Positions 52,960-63,768 of a stretch of 64,000 nucleotides of DNA are shown here, piece by piece; position 1 is the first letter of the stretch, and every line of letters starts with the position of its first letter. The stretch lies in NCBI RefSeq assembly GCF_000340215.1, contig NW_006921533.1:311616-375615 (forward strand), given 5' to 3'. A model generated the notes under the pieces. That model was given only the letters and a program-made list of their open reading frames with translations. It had not been told where the DNA came from and searched no databases. The position numbers and the translations under genes were made by a program. The DNA is from Pseudocercospora fijiensis CIRAD86. Its lineage: Eukaryota > Ascomycota > Dothideomycetes > Mycosphaerellales > Mycosphaerellaceae.

Positions 52960-53467
52960 AGCGCTGCACGACGACTACGACAGAAACGGTTGGCCGCCCA
53001 CGTGAGCTCGCCCAAAACGTCGCGACAGCGTGAAGCGTGGGCGGGCGCCTTTCACAGGCTTGCCGGAGCACACTGGCAATGGCATCGCCTGCTACAGCCC
53101 ACGCGGCCACGCCGGGCACGCCCATGATGATGATGCGGCCCATCGGTGAGACCGCTCCGATTAGACTTCACGCCTGCGTGCTTGCCTGCCTTGCCTAGGG
53201 CCTAGGCGACGGCTTCTCGCAGCCCAGCTGGGGATGCGGTGGCTTCCAGAAGAAGTCTAACGGACGCTGGTAGCACGTATACAACGATGGCGATACGCGC
53301 GCCCAGCTACTCGTCCATCCTACTGACCCACCGCAACTCCCCTGAACTCGATCACGCAGAACGCTGGATGCGGTGTTTGAGCCGCATTTGAACCCTCTGC
53401 GACACTAAGAACCCTTGTTGCCCTCCAAAGCCAATACTGACCATTCTGCTGCATCTGATTCTGCTCC

Positions 53468-54445
53468 ATGACCACCGCCATTCTTTCCTCCGCTGTGCAC
53501 TCCTTCATGCTCCACCAGCCTTTCGATCAGATGCCCGACACAATTGTCAGCGCAGACCCATGGCGGCGCCTCCACATCCACGAGCAGATGACGCTCAATC
53601 ACTGGCAGCAAGGCCATGACATACCCATACCCAACCTTCACGACGCAGATTTCCGCATCTTCCACGGTGACTATGAGGACAGCATGCACAATGATGGCGG
53701 TCCACTGATTTCACCACCCATGGGCTACGTCCCAGAGACCAGCTGGGCGTCAGATGTCGATATGGGATCACCATCAACTGCAGCCTTTCCAGGCGACCCT
53801 TCAGACGCCTACCACACCACGCGACACACCGCGAACCACCACCTGCACATACCTCCACGACACGAGCGGATCACCTCTTCTGTACACAGCCCTCGCAGCT
53901 TATACGGAGGCCTGAGCCCACACACCTCTTACGCGAAACTCCAAGAAACATCCTCCTCCATCAGAGAAGAGAGACCAAACCTCACCCGTTCCATCACAGC
54001 CCCAGCAGCACCCGACCACCGACCGCGCAGGGCCCCCAACACTTCCGGCACCCCCTCAATCAAGCGTTCCGGCAGCGAGGACGAAGACGACGAATACGTC
54101 CCCAGCGAAGAAATCAAACCCCGAGGCCGAAAACGTCAACGCATCCCCCACACCGCCGTCGAACGCCGGTATCGCGAGAACCTCAACGCCCATCTCGACA
54201 AACTCCGGCAAACCGTCCCGTCCCTGGCATCCAAGCGTTCGGCCGGAGCTTCCAAGCCCGGTGATGGCCTGGGCGAAGGCGTCAAGCCTAGCAAATGTGA
54301 GATTCTGAACGGTGCGATCGAACATATCGGTGCGTTGGGGAAGGAGAATTCTGCGCTTCACACGGAGGTTCAGGCTCTGAGGTCGAGGTTGGAGGATTTG
54401 GAGAGCTGGTGCGGCGGGGCGGCGGCGCAGGGTTATGGGAAGTGA
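53468..54445 (+). CDS. bHLH transcription factor, SREBP-like basic region
   Basis: Single exon, 325 residues. The N-terminal two-thirds are disordered. The bHLH domain spans about residues 221-318: basic region RKRQRIPHTAVERRYRENLN, helix 1 AHLDKLRQTVPSL, a loop lengthened by a Gly/Lys-rich insert, helix 2 KPSKCEILNGAIEHIGAL, then a leucine-zipper-like run (ENSALHTEVQALRSRLEDLE). The Tyr in ERRYR, where most bHLH proteins have Arg, is the hallmark of SREBP-type factors, which can bind both E-boxes and sterol elements. There is no membrane segment or SREBP C-terminal domain, so it is not a canonical membrane-bound SREBP. Target genes are unknown. Confidence 0.88.
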   Translation: MTTAILSSAVHSFMLHQPFDQMPDTIVSADPWRRLHIHEQMTLNHWQQGHDIPIPNLHDADFRIFHGDYEDSMHNDGGPLISPPMGYVPETSWASDVDMGSPSTAAFPGDPSDAYHTTRHTANHHLHIPPRHERITSSVHSPRSLYGGLSPHTSYAKLQETSSSIREERPNLTRSITAPAAPDHRPRRAPNTSGTPSIKRSGSEDEDDEYVPSEEIKPRGRKRQRIPHTAVERRYRENLNAHLDKLRQTVPSLASKRSAGASKPGDGLGEGVKPSKCEILNGAIEHIGALGKENSALHTEVQALRSRLEDLESWCGGAAAQGYGK

Positions 54446-55132
54446 ATTTGTAGAATGCTATGTTTGGATATTCCGGCGGAAGGGTGGGTGGGCTTTGTGT
54501 GAGTGAGTGAGTCGGGCCTTTAGCGGGGGTGTTGTTGAAGAAAGGAGATTTTGGATATGGATATGGGATGGCGAGATCTCGTTAGGTAACTTAACCTTAC
54601 CTCCTTGCTGGGGAAAATGATGTTATGAGGGATGATGGCGTTGGAATTGGTTATTATTAGGTGGGGAAGGATTCTGGAATTTTTTTTTCTTCTTCTTTTC
54701 TATGGAGATACCCGAAAATGCATGCTTGTTCATGTTCAGATCTTGCTGTCTATGTACCACTTTTTATCTTCATCGTACCTTACCTTGTGGTCATAGTGAA
54801 CACGTATAGTAGTAGTACGAATCGAAGATAAAAGGTCGCCAGTTTCGTCAATGAAAGGGCCTGGGAAGAATTATGCATGTCAGTCAGCAAGGCGGTAAGT
54901 AGTAAGCTACTCCTGGACCAAGCTCGCGAAGCCTCAGCCCTGCGTCCGTAGAGCGATTCTAATTTTGCATTCCGAGCGAGAAATCCGAGGCCAGACAGTC
55001 TCTAAGAGCCCGCGTCCCTGGACGACACACACATAGACATTTTCATACTTCATAAGAGAAAAACATCCTTCCCATTCCCAAATTTCTCTTTTCTATCAAT
55101 GCTAACCCACAACAAAGCAGAGCAACGCGGCC
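54446..55132. other. Convergent intergenic region, bHLH gene / CTP1
   Basis: 687 bp between converging genes; it should carry both terminators. The first 400 bp are strongly G/T-rich on the plus strand, the last 100 bp are A/C-rich. No gene. Confidence 0.5.
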
Positions 55133-57280
55133 CTACTCATCTCTAAAAACCCACCTCCCCCCACCAGCACAGGCCTCCCGAAACCTCTCCTCAACAGCCC
55201 TCCTCTCCATCTCCCTCGCCTTCTCCCGATCCTCCTCCTGCTCCTGCGTCGTAGGGAAATCCGTCCTCCAGAACCCCGGCGGAGTATTTCTTCTTTCAAA
55301 AGCCTGTCGATGTTTCCCATATTGATGAGCAAAGCAATGAGCATGAGCTTGCGTAAGGGTTTCTTTACGTTTCTGAGAATTGAGTTTGCTGAACATGTCT
55401 CGCCATTGGGGTCCGAGGTACATGTCGAGAGCTTGCTCGTCGGTTTTGCCGGAGAGGGCGTTGCCGCCCATTGCGATGACTTTTGATAAGGCGCCTCCGC
55501 AGCAGTCGGGGCGAGTGCAGGCGTGTAGACCGCGTCGTTGGTCTCGGCCTCGTAGTGTATCCGCGAAGGCGAAGTCTGTGCCTTGGTATTGAGGGTTGAT
55601 TTTGAAATCTTCGAGTTTGAGAGATCCGACGGGACGGAGACGGAGAGGCTCGTCTTCGGGGTTTGCGCGAGGGGGCGAGTTATTGGTGCGTTTCAATGGA
55701 CTTCGTCGTTTTAGAGGAGATTTGCGCTTGATGTTGGAAACGGGTGTGATGAGGGGAGTGGGAGCAGCTGCCGGCTGATTGCGCTGCGGTTGTTTCTTCA
55801 GCAGATTCGGAGTTCTTTCAGTGGCAGGCTCGTTAAGCATGTCCTCCAATTGATCCTCCGCTTCCACTGCAGATACTGCCTGGGCTTTCGAGGGTCGTGA
55901 CGAGATCTGGCTGGATATGTCGCTAGCTTCAGATAGCAATATAGCGTGGCTTGCAGAACCTGTCCGCTTATTTTTGGGCTTTGCTTTGGCCTCTAATCCC
56001 TTGCTTCGTGGCACAATTGGAACATTAGTACTGATCTGCTGCAATGGTCCAGTCGTACCGCGGTCGAATAGGCGATCCAGGCGACTAGGCCGTTCTGTAG
56101 CACAAGCTCCTGCATTTTGAGGCCACGGCTCAGTTGTGCGACCGTGCAATGGGGCTTCATTTGGTTCAGAACGCGAAGCCTGATCGACGACGCCCCCATC
56201 CGAACGTGAAGAGCTATTTCTGGTCAACCGCGGTACCTGCCTGATGGCTTCCTCTGACGTTGCTCGTACTTGTAGGTCCTGGACTCGTCTCGGTCTTCGA
56301 GGCGTGATTATTGGGATCAGAGGTCTATCCAGATCTGAATAAATGCTGGCTACGGACGACTGATGTGCAAGCCCAGCATCAGCAACTGGATCCGAATCCA
56401 ACTCGATCACATTAATGGGAGATTGGTGCTCCTGCTTGATTCGTCTAGGTGGAGTGCCGGCGGTGGATCTGCCTCTCTTACGCTTCAAGCAACGAGCTGA
56501 AACGAAGATGGGCTCAAAGTCGCTGCTCGGTTCGTCCTCATTTGACTGCTTCGGATCATCGTCGCTCGATGGTACGATCGTGGTCTGGCTCGAAGGTACG
56601 CGAGGATTGGGTGAGTGTGGCTCTTTGGGAGGTTCATCTTCGCCTGTTTGATCGTGTGCTTGCGGTAGTTCCGACGGCAGATCTCCAGTGACATTCAGGG
56701 CAGCCTGCTCACTGTGGTTTCGACCCTGTACTCCAACGGCGCATGCTTCTGCAGCACCATCGCGTGCATCTTGATTTTCGGTCCGGTCGCCATTTTTCGC
56801 AGTCGAATTTGGGCGTTCGTTGTCTGTCTGGGCTGAGGTTGAAGCTGTAGTAGACTTTCGCTGACGGTCTTGGTGCTCAGCGTATGCTTTCCAGGCCTTT
56901 GCGCCATTCTTGTACTCTATTGCCTTTGTGCGGGCTGCTTCGGCCTTCATGTTGGCATACTCAATCTGCTGGTGGCAAGCGTCGTGTTCGGACTTGAGCG
57001 ATGCAAAGCTCGCCTGCAGATCAGCGTATTTGCGGCCGAGGGCTTCATATTTCTCCTTCAAATCTCGACCTTCCGTTGCCTTCACCTCCTCGGTTGAGCT
57101 TGTCGCTGGACTGGGATATTCCATTGGTTGGTCGCCACCTTGCTGAGCGACAGGCCCATGTTTTTGTAGAGACTCGATCTGTGCACGCAATTCGGCTTTC
57201 TCTTTCTCAGCATTCTCGAGTCTGATGAACATCCGCCCGATGCTCTGCTCGGCATTCGTAAGTTGTTGCTGGAGGCTCAT
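55133..57280 (-). CDS. CTP1: Ctp1/Sae2/CtIP-family DNA end-resection factor
   Basis: The family activates the Mre11-Rad50-Nbs1 nuclease to trim blocked DNA ends at double-strand breaks and in meiosis. Single exon, 715 residues. The N-terminal 150 residues form a coiled coil (SLQQQLTNAEQSIGRMFIRL), the usual oligomerisation region. The middle is disordered with SR/SP sites and short basic runs. The C-terminal conserved domain has GLHACTRPDCCGG (CxxC-like), LDMYLGPQWRDMF, the RHR-type YGKHRQAFERRNTPPGFWRT and DFPTTQE. Together these define the Sae2/CtIP C-terminus. The last 200 bp of the coding strand switch to G/T-rich codons. Confidence 0.92.
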   Translation of the reverse strand: MSLQQQLTNAEQSIGRMFIRLENAEKEKAELRAQIESLQKHGPVAQQGGDQPMEYPSPATSSTEEVKATEGRDLKEKYEALGRKYADLQASFASLKSEHDACHQQIEYANMKAEAARTKAIEYKNGAKAWKAYAEHQDRQRKSTTASTSAQTDNERPNSTAKNGDRTENQDARDGAAEACAVGVQGRNHSEQAALNVTGDLPSELPQAHDQTGEDEPPKEPHSPNPRVPSSQTTIVPSSDDDPKQSNEDEPSSDFEPIFVSARCLKRKRGRSTAGTPPRRIKQEHQSPINVIELDSDPVADAGLAHQSSVASIYSDLDRPLIPIITPRRPRRVQDLQVRATSEEAIRQVPRLTRNSSSRSDGGVVDQASRSEPNEAPLHGRTTEPWPQNAGACATERPSRLDRLFDRGTTGPLQQISTNVPIVPRSKGLEAKAKPKNKRTGSASHAILLSEASDISSQISSRPSKAQAVSAVEAEDQLEDMLNEPATERTPNLLKKQPQRNQPAAAPTPLITPVSNIKRKSPLKRRSPLKRTNNSPPRANPEDEPLRLRPVGSLKLEDFKINPQYQGTDFAFADTLRGRDQRRGLHACTRPDCCGGALSKVIAMGGNALSGKTDEQALDMYLGPQWRDMFSKLNSQKRKETLTQAHAHCFAHQYGKHRQAFERRNTPPGFWRTDFPTTQEQEEDREKAREMERRAVEERFREACAGGGRWVFRDE

Positions 57281-57607
57281 CTTGGGCCAACGGGAGGGGG
57301 GCTGAGCTCCATGGACGCATGAACCCCAGACATATGATCCTCATTCATTTGTTTTTCATTCTCTTTGTGGCATGCGAATATCGGCACGTGTGCAGCGTGG
57401 CCTCTTCCTGAAGTCTGGGCGGCGAATCCAAGGCAACGTTCGAGAGAGGACGATCGAGTGACGCGCTTTATTCTACACGCGACGCTTGCCGAGCAGCCGA
57501 AGTCCGAAATCCGAGAGCGAGATTACGTAATTGCACCGGACACAAAGGCACGGCACGCCGCACTGCGACCTTCGCTGTTCCGATCGCATGCAGGCTCACA
57601 CAGCGGA
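57281..57607. promoter_or_regulatory. Divergent promoter, CTP1 / F-box gene
   Basis: 327 bp between divergent start codons, holding both promoters. A frame from 57365 runs in register into the F-box gene, but its Met lacks support and the chosen Met at 57608 is the better start. Confidence 0.45.
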
Positions 57608-59342
57608 ATGGCTAAGAGGGAGCGAGATGATGATGCTGGCGCCTCAGAGGATGTGTTGCCAAGCAAGCGTCCGAAGCTGACCTCTTCAGACCGCTTGTCA
57701 TCCCTGAGCGATGAGCTGTTGCTAAAAGTGCTATCCTTCCTACCCACAGCCCAACTTACTGTATGCGAAAGGTATGTGACAGTGGAGGTTGCGATCAATC
57801 GTAAATATAAGCTAAAGAGCTAGGCTTTCTCACAAATACCGCAAGCTGGCCAGCGATGGACAACTATGGAAGTCTCATTACTATGACCGCTTCGTCCGTC
57901 CGAGGGCTAGCAGACTGCCCGGTCTCAAAGACCTAGATACGCCCAACAGCAGTCTCCACTTTGCTTCCAAGGCATCAAGATGGCTGGACGAAGATCATCT
58001 CGTAAGAGGCGGCAGTCGCACAAATTGGAAGAAGCAGTATAAGTTGCGGCAGAACTGGGTACAAGGAAGCGCTGCGGTCAACGAGATTCCTGTGGCAGAA
58101 CGAGAATCCTTACCTCCAGTACTTGTGGAAATGTCAGACGGGATAATATATATGGCAGATCGTGAGGACGGTCTGCGTGCTTGGACAGCGAAAGGCACGC
58201 GTGGCATAATTGCGCAGAAGCAGTTCAGGCGCTCGTCGACTTCCTCTCCCCCGACGTCGCTGGCAGTGGACTCGTCCGGTATCGACAGTTCTGTCTCCAG
58301 GGTAGTCGTCGGCTTCGAAGACGGTTCTTTTGGCGTTTACATTCTGGATCATCATGGACGAGAGTTCAGCCACAAGTACAGTCATGAACCATCTTCAAAT
58401 GGTGTCATAACTGCTACGGAGTTACGCTGGCCTTATGCCGTGACGATGACGGCCATGCAACTATTATCAGTTTATCAATTCCAGGAGAGCGATCCAAAGT
58501 CAGAAGTCAAAGATCCGCCACGGTTACTGCATTCCATGAAGTCACATACGGTATTACCACCATTGTCAGTGTCGCTCCGGACAACTTCGTCAGCCATCTA
58601 CGTCTCGATAGCATATTCAATGCCGACTTATCTCTCTGGCTGGACTGTCGGCATACAGGAAGTCAAGATTGACCTCAGTGGCACTCTCATCGACTCCCGA
58701 TTAGCGTCCGCAATTGATCAGCATTATCGACCTCTGGCCTTTGCGAATCGACCGATGATGTATCACTTGCCAGCAACCAACACTGGACTGCATGGAGGCA
58801 CGTCAGCACTGGAATTGAAGCATATCCATTCGAAACCGACATCTCTCTCTTACAATCACCCCTATCTCTTGACCTCTCATCGGGATAATACTTTGACCCT
58901 GTATCTAGTCACTTCTACGGCAAAGAGCCTGAACATCAGTCCCGGAGCTAGGCTATGGGGCCATACTTCTGCAGTATCTGGAGCACATGTCGGTGGCCGC
59001 GGCAAGGCTGTCTCTATCAGCAGACAAGGCGACGAGTTGAGGCTCTGGGAGCTGGAAGGCGGTTTCACAACATCGAGTGCACGCAAGCGACTCCACGGAG
59101 ACCTATCTGTCAAGGTCAGGCCTAATAATAATGCTGCGCAGGCGGATAGTCCACCGGATCAATCCAAAAGCCTACCGAAATCAGGACTTGACGTCGTGAC
59201 TCATTCTAGCACTGACACTGGCACGGATGAATCAGAGTTGACCATCAGCCGAGGTTGGATTGGCTTCGATGATGAGAATGTTGTGGTGCTAAAGGAGCAC
59301 GGCCAAGGGAAGCAGGCCTTGGTTGTTTACGATTTTACATGA
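57608..59342 (+). CDS. F-box protein with beta-propeller-like C-terminus
   Basis: Exons 57608-57771 and 57824-59342 (52-bp intron, GTATGT...GCTAG) give 560 residues. A Lys/Arg-rich N-terminus precedes an F-box at about 30-75 (SSLSDELLLKVLSFLPTAQL, CERLSHKYRKLASDGQLWKS), the site that binds Skp1 in SCF ubiquitin ligases. The rest has WD40/RCC1-like repeats without a strict signature: SDGIIYMADREDGLRAWTAK, VVGFEDGSFGVYILDHHGRE, LTSHRDNTLTLYLVTSTAKS, LWGHTSAVSGAHVGGRGKAV and SRQGDELRLWELEGG. It is therefore probably a substrate-recognition subunit with a propeller. The substrate is unknown. The spliced frame is open through a region without an internal Met. Confidence 0.85.
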
Positions 59343-59908
59343 GATTTGAAGAATTTACGACGAATGAACAATGCAGTAGGTTGTGGTGCAATGTATGTGG
59401 GTACTTTGGATGCCGTAAAGTCAGACGGTGACATGTCTTGCTATCGCCGATATCGCCATGCAATCCTTCTGGTGCCTGAGTGGCTCGTGCCGCACGTGGA
59501 GGAGAGTTCAGGGCCGAAGATCCGCTAGCGAACTTGATGTTGAGGACGTTGGAAAAGTGAAGCAGCGAACAAAATGCATGTGAAGAAGAAACACCGCTCA
59601 GTGCCGCGCTCTATACGGATAACTTTGAGCACGTGAGTGACAATTCGCGTCAATTCGTAATCAAATCTGTCTCCAGAGCTCCTGCAAGTCGAGCCTTCTC
59701 TGGCCGTGCACCGAGCTCAGACCCGCCCGCAAGTGACGTCCGTTTGGTGCGAATTTCAACGCACTGCCGCGTTTGCTTCCACAGCCAACCTCACCAACTC
59801 GCCATTCAACCAGAAAGTGCGATCAGCGGCACTGTATCAGCATCATCATCAATCCCTACAAAACTCTCGAAAGTCATCCACACTCAAACAGCAACGACCG
59901 CCGACGAA
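59343..59908. other. Intergenic region, F-box 3' flank / zinc-knuckle promoter
   Basis: 566 bp between two plus-strand genes. The last 250 bp are C/A/T-rich, a typical fungal leader. No gene is supported. Confidence 0.5.
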
Positions 59909-60876
59909 ATGGCCTCCTTCGGCGCACCCCAGACCGGTGGCAGAGCCTGCTACAACTGTGAGTCGCCCTGCCCAGGACTTTGATGGCCGCCTACCGCCTA
60001 CCTAGTAGTGCCAATCGCGCAGAACTTCTCGCTCGCTCGAGCACGAGCAGTGACCGGGAGCAGGCCGCGCCGTCGCCGCTGCCTCGACAATTGCAAGCTG
60101 CGTGAAAATTTGAGACTAATTCTTCGCAGGCGGCGACACCACCCACCAAGCCCGCGAGTGTCCAAACAAGGGCAACCCAACCTGCTACAATTGCGTAAGA
60201 TTCTGGCGCGCTCTTCCCTTCTGCCTCATTAACTGAAGATGATCATAGGGCGGCCAAGGTCACCTTAGTAGGGACTGCACCGAGCCTGCCAAGGACAAGG
60301 TACGCATGCTTTCGTTTGCCCTTGAGTGATAGCTGCTGACATCGTCACAGTCATGCTATGCCTGCGGCGAGACTGGCCACATGAGCCGCGAGTGCCCCAA
60401 CGGCGGCGGCGGCGGTGCTCGCTCTGGTGGCTTCGGCGGTGGCGCTGGATCTGATCAGGAGTGCTACAAGGTAAGCGTCTTCTCCCAGCGACTGGACTGA
60501 ACTAAAGCTAGTCCTTCGTAGTGCGGCAAGGTCGGACACATCGCGCGTAACTGCACCCAGGGCGGTTACGGAGGCGGCAACTTCGGCGGTGGTCGTGGTG
60601 GTTTCGGTGGTGGCTATGGTGGTGGCAACTCCCAGCAGTCGTGCTACACCTGCGGTGGCTATGGCCATCTCTCGCGTGACTGCGTCCAGGGTCAGAAGTG
60701 CTACAACTGTGAGTTCGGCCTCTCCTATTCTTTTCGCAATGCCAGACTGCTGATACTCTTCACCAGGCGGCGAACTTGGCCATCTCTCCAGAGACTGCTC
60801 AAGCGAGGCCTCTTCCGAGCGTACTTGCTACCGCTGCAAGCAGCCTGGCCACGTTCAGGCTTCTTGCCCAAACTAG
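59909..60876 (+). CDS. GIS2: CCHC zinc-knuckle nucleic-acid-binding protein (Gis2/CNBP-like)
   Basis: Family members bind single-stranded nucleic acids and act in mRNA translation and stress granules. Six exons, 59909-59957, 60130-60194, 60249-60299, 60351-60470, 60522-60708 and 60767-60876, give 193 residues. There are seven CCHC knuckles: CYNCGDTTHQARECP, CYNCGGQGHLSRDC, CYACGETGHMSREC, CYKCGKVGHIARNC, CYTCGGYGHLSRDC, CYNCGELGHLSRDC and CYRCKQPGHVQASC. Four of the five introns fall inside or right next to the first CxxC of a knuckle. Between knuckles 3 and 4, and 4 and 5, are Gly-rich RGG-like linkers. Seven knuckles match yeast Gis2 and human CNBP. The last exon is checked by the stop after QASCPN. 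Confidence 0.95.
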
Positions 60877-61899
60877 ACGAACACTTATGGATTTACGACC
60901 TTCATCTTGCATAGCGAAAATCGACAGCAGCCTTCACTGGATGAGACGACCCTGAGGACGATGGACAGTGTGTATGGTGGGTCAAAGGTCGTCCAGGTCG
61001 GCATTAACACAGGCGTGATGAGCACATTGCTCGCTATGATCAGCCTTTTACGTGATCTTCTAGCCTGGAGGGCTACTTGACGGCGCCCTCAAAAGGAAGA
61101 TGGGCGAATGTAGCGAGCTGGGAATGGAAAGGCTGGTAGTTCCAGAAGAACAGGCAGAACCATAGCTGAAATGAAGAAGCAAATGGCAAGAGAGTTTGTC
61201 TTAACTCGATCCTCGCCAATCATAAGTGGACTTTATCTTTATTAACCTTTTGCAAAGTGTCACGAACTGGCGGTCGTGGATCATAGCTGCCTCAAGTGTA
61301 CTCGCATCCAACACTCGTCCGAATTTGATCTTCACGAAGACCCATCCCATTGATGATGTTCTCAAACAGAACCGGTGGGCGTGAAAATTGCAAAGAATGC
61401 AGGACACAGAGTTCTTAGGCCGCATACCCATATTCTACCGCATACCGTTCCCCGCTTTCGAGAAGAAGAATCGCCATTGATGTTCCGAGGGCTCGCCTTC
61501 CGTTCGGCAACATTGGAAACCCTGCTCCGTACACAAGAAATGATTGCATCATTGCAGTCCATTGCACCTCACGTCCGAACATCACCAAGGTTGTTTGCCA
61601 GTGGACCAGTGTGACGTTTCGGCTCGGCCTCGGCCAGCCGCGTGGCGTCCGCAGCTCTGACCTCACAGCACGCAACTCGCGTCGATCGCAGCTGTTTGCT
61701 TCACGGCTTTTCGCTAATTGTCCTGCAGACGTCGTAGCCAAACCGGTTAAATGATGCGCCTTCGCCCGCCTTTCCGGGCAAGTACGCATGGTGCAGTCAT
61801 AGCGTAGAGCCTTCCTTCTTAAGGCTCCGGGCCTGATTCCAAGAAAAAGGTTTGTGCCAGTCCAGGTACTGTATTTCGGTTCCGCGACATCAATCAACC
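60877..61899. other. Intergenic region upstream of the arylsulfotransferase-like gene
   Basis: About 1 kb. Frames at 61375-61614 and, antisense, 61415-61897 overlap and carry no domain. I looked for tRNA A and B boxes near 61730-61800 and did not find a convincing pair. Confidence 0.45.
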
Positions 61900-63768
61900 A
61901 TGCCTTCGAATCTCATATGGACGGCGGGCATAGCTGCTGCTTGTGTTTCGACTGCAGCAGCGCAAGCCAACTATCTCAACAATGCCTCGAATCCGCTTTC
62001 GAGCTACTTCACCGTATGCTCCTACCTACTGCGTGTTCTCAGATTTCGCTAACAGCTTTCAAGAGGCCTCAATCCATGGCTCCGGCGGTGAACATCAGTA
62101 TAAGTGAAGATGGTCAAACCGACGGCCTGATCTTCCTAGGTCCATATGGAGCTTCTTACGCCGCAAGTGGAGCCCGGATCTACGATAAAATGGGAAATTT
62201 GGTATGGGATGGTTTTGGTGCCATTCCTGCCACTGCTCATAACGTACACGTCTGCCAATACCGAGGATCGCCTCATCTGTGTATCAATCAGTGCATGGAT
62301 CCGGTGGGATACGGCGTCTGTCAAGCTGCAATCCTGGATAGCAATTATCGCGTTGTACAGACTGTTCATACGGGAAGATCGGCTATGCCTGTGGATCAGC
62401 ATGAGTTTCAGCTTCTGGATGATGGAAAGACTGCGATTGTCTCGTTCTATCATACGGTTCCCCATGATATGGCTTATTACAATTTTTCTGGCGGTTTGCC
62501 GTATGTGATGCAGTCGGGTTTTCAGGAAATCGATGTTGAGTCTGGGGATGTGCTTTTTGAATGGTATTCTCTGAATCGTGAGTTTGCCCAATGCTGCAAG
62601 GCGTCAGACACAGCAGTCTAGTCTCTGCGGTTCGCCGTGGAGCGGCATCTTATCTTCACACAGTTGCTAACCAATGTATCCTAGATGTCGACATATCCGA
62701 AACTCACATTCTACCAAACTCCAGCGACGTATCAGGTAAGCAGAACGTGCTAATGCATTCTGTCAGCCTGCTCAATGAATACCAACAGGCTTTGGGACCA
62801 GCGGCACATCTGGCTTCGATTATTTCCACATTAACAGTATCGACAAGTCTCCGTCTGGCAATTTTCTCGTCTCGGCCCGTCATACACACACAATCTACTA
62901 CATCAACGCAACAGACCAAAACATAATCTGGAAAATGAGCTCCGAAGGGGATTCTACCTTCCCAATCGAACAAGGCTCCGCAAGCTTCAACTTCAGCTTC
63001 CAACACGATGCTCGTATCATAAGCGAAAATGCTACAACCATGGTAATATCATTCTTCGACAATGCCAGCAACGGATACAACCACGACATGGACACATCCC
63101 CAACATCTTCCGGAAAAATCGTAGCTATCGACTACGGAAAAGGCCTTGGAACTGCTTCCGCAAGACTCCTCAGTATAACTTACCCTCCACTAAGCACAAT
63201 CTCCGCATCCCAAGGAAACTCCCAAATCCTCCCGAACGGAAACATCTTCCACGGCTGGGGCGACGTCCCTGCCTTTTCCGAGCACACCCCAGACGGAACC
63301 GTCGTCCTCGCCGGCGAATTCTCTCAACCGGGTGGAGGAATGTTCAGCTACCGGGCCTTCACATTCGATAACTGGACATCCACTCCCTCCAACACCGTCC
63401 CTTCCGTCTACACCTACGCCCTCAACTCCACCGCTCCAACACACATCTACGCCTCCTGGAACGGCGCTACAACCGTCTCGACGTGGCGGTACTACGGCGC
63501 GCAAAAAATCGGGGATGATTTCGAAATCTTGGGGAATTCGAGTAAGAAGGGTTTCGAGACGGCGTGGGTTGCTCCGGGGTTTTATATGTGGGTTATGGTC
63601 GAGGCTGTAGCGGGGAATGGGTCGAGTTTGAGGAACTCTAGTTATCAGGCGACTTTTATGCCGAGTGAGCGGATGTTGCCTTCGTGTACGGAGTCCGGGT
63701 GCGATGTGCTGCCGACGAGTGGTGTGTATTTTGCTCCTGATGGGTCGGTGTATCGTGGTACGGATTAG
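61900..63768 (+). CDS. Secreted arylsulfotransferase-family protein
   Basis: Exons 61900-62013, 62064-62577, 62685-62735 and 62789-63768 give 552 residues. A signal peptide (MPSNLIWTAGIAAACVSTAAA) is followed by a beta-propeller of the Arylsulfotrans_2 type: FTRPQSMAPAVNIS, GLIFLGPYGA, HVCQYRGSPHLCI, VDQHEFQLLDDGKTA, FDYFHINSIDKSPSGNFLVS, FQHDARIISENATTMVISFF and NGNIFHGWGDVPAFSEH. Bacterial homologues transfer sulfate between phenols; in fungi these secreted glycoproteins are common but their reaction is mostly unproven. Many N-glycosylation sites (NAS, NAT, NFS) fit secretion. Introns of 50, 107 and 53 bp have standard ends, and each junction restores family sequence (NHVDISETHIL, SGFGTSGTSGFDYF). 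The coding strand flips from A/C-rich to G/T-rich codons near 63490. Confidence 0.88.

Larger units (their letters stand above)
51989..53467. other. Intergenic region with a long perfect hairpin
   Basis: Between two plus-strand genes. It holds the 17-bp-stem hairpin at 52415-52473 and a 14-bp duplication at 52924-52959. Open frames on both strands around 52160-52930 overlap and show no domain. Confidence 0.5.

Noticed and set aside
57365..57607. N-terminal extension of the F-box protein
   Set aside because: The extra 81 codons are Arg/His-rich with no similarity to coding style, and the Met at 57608 starts directly before a normal N-terminus.
61730..61800. A possible tRNA gene
   Set aside because: GGTTAAATG- and CCGGGCAAG-like pieces do not form an acceptor stem, anticodon arm or B box.
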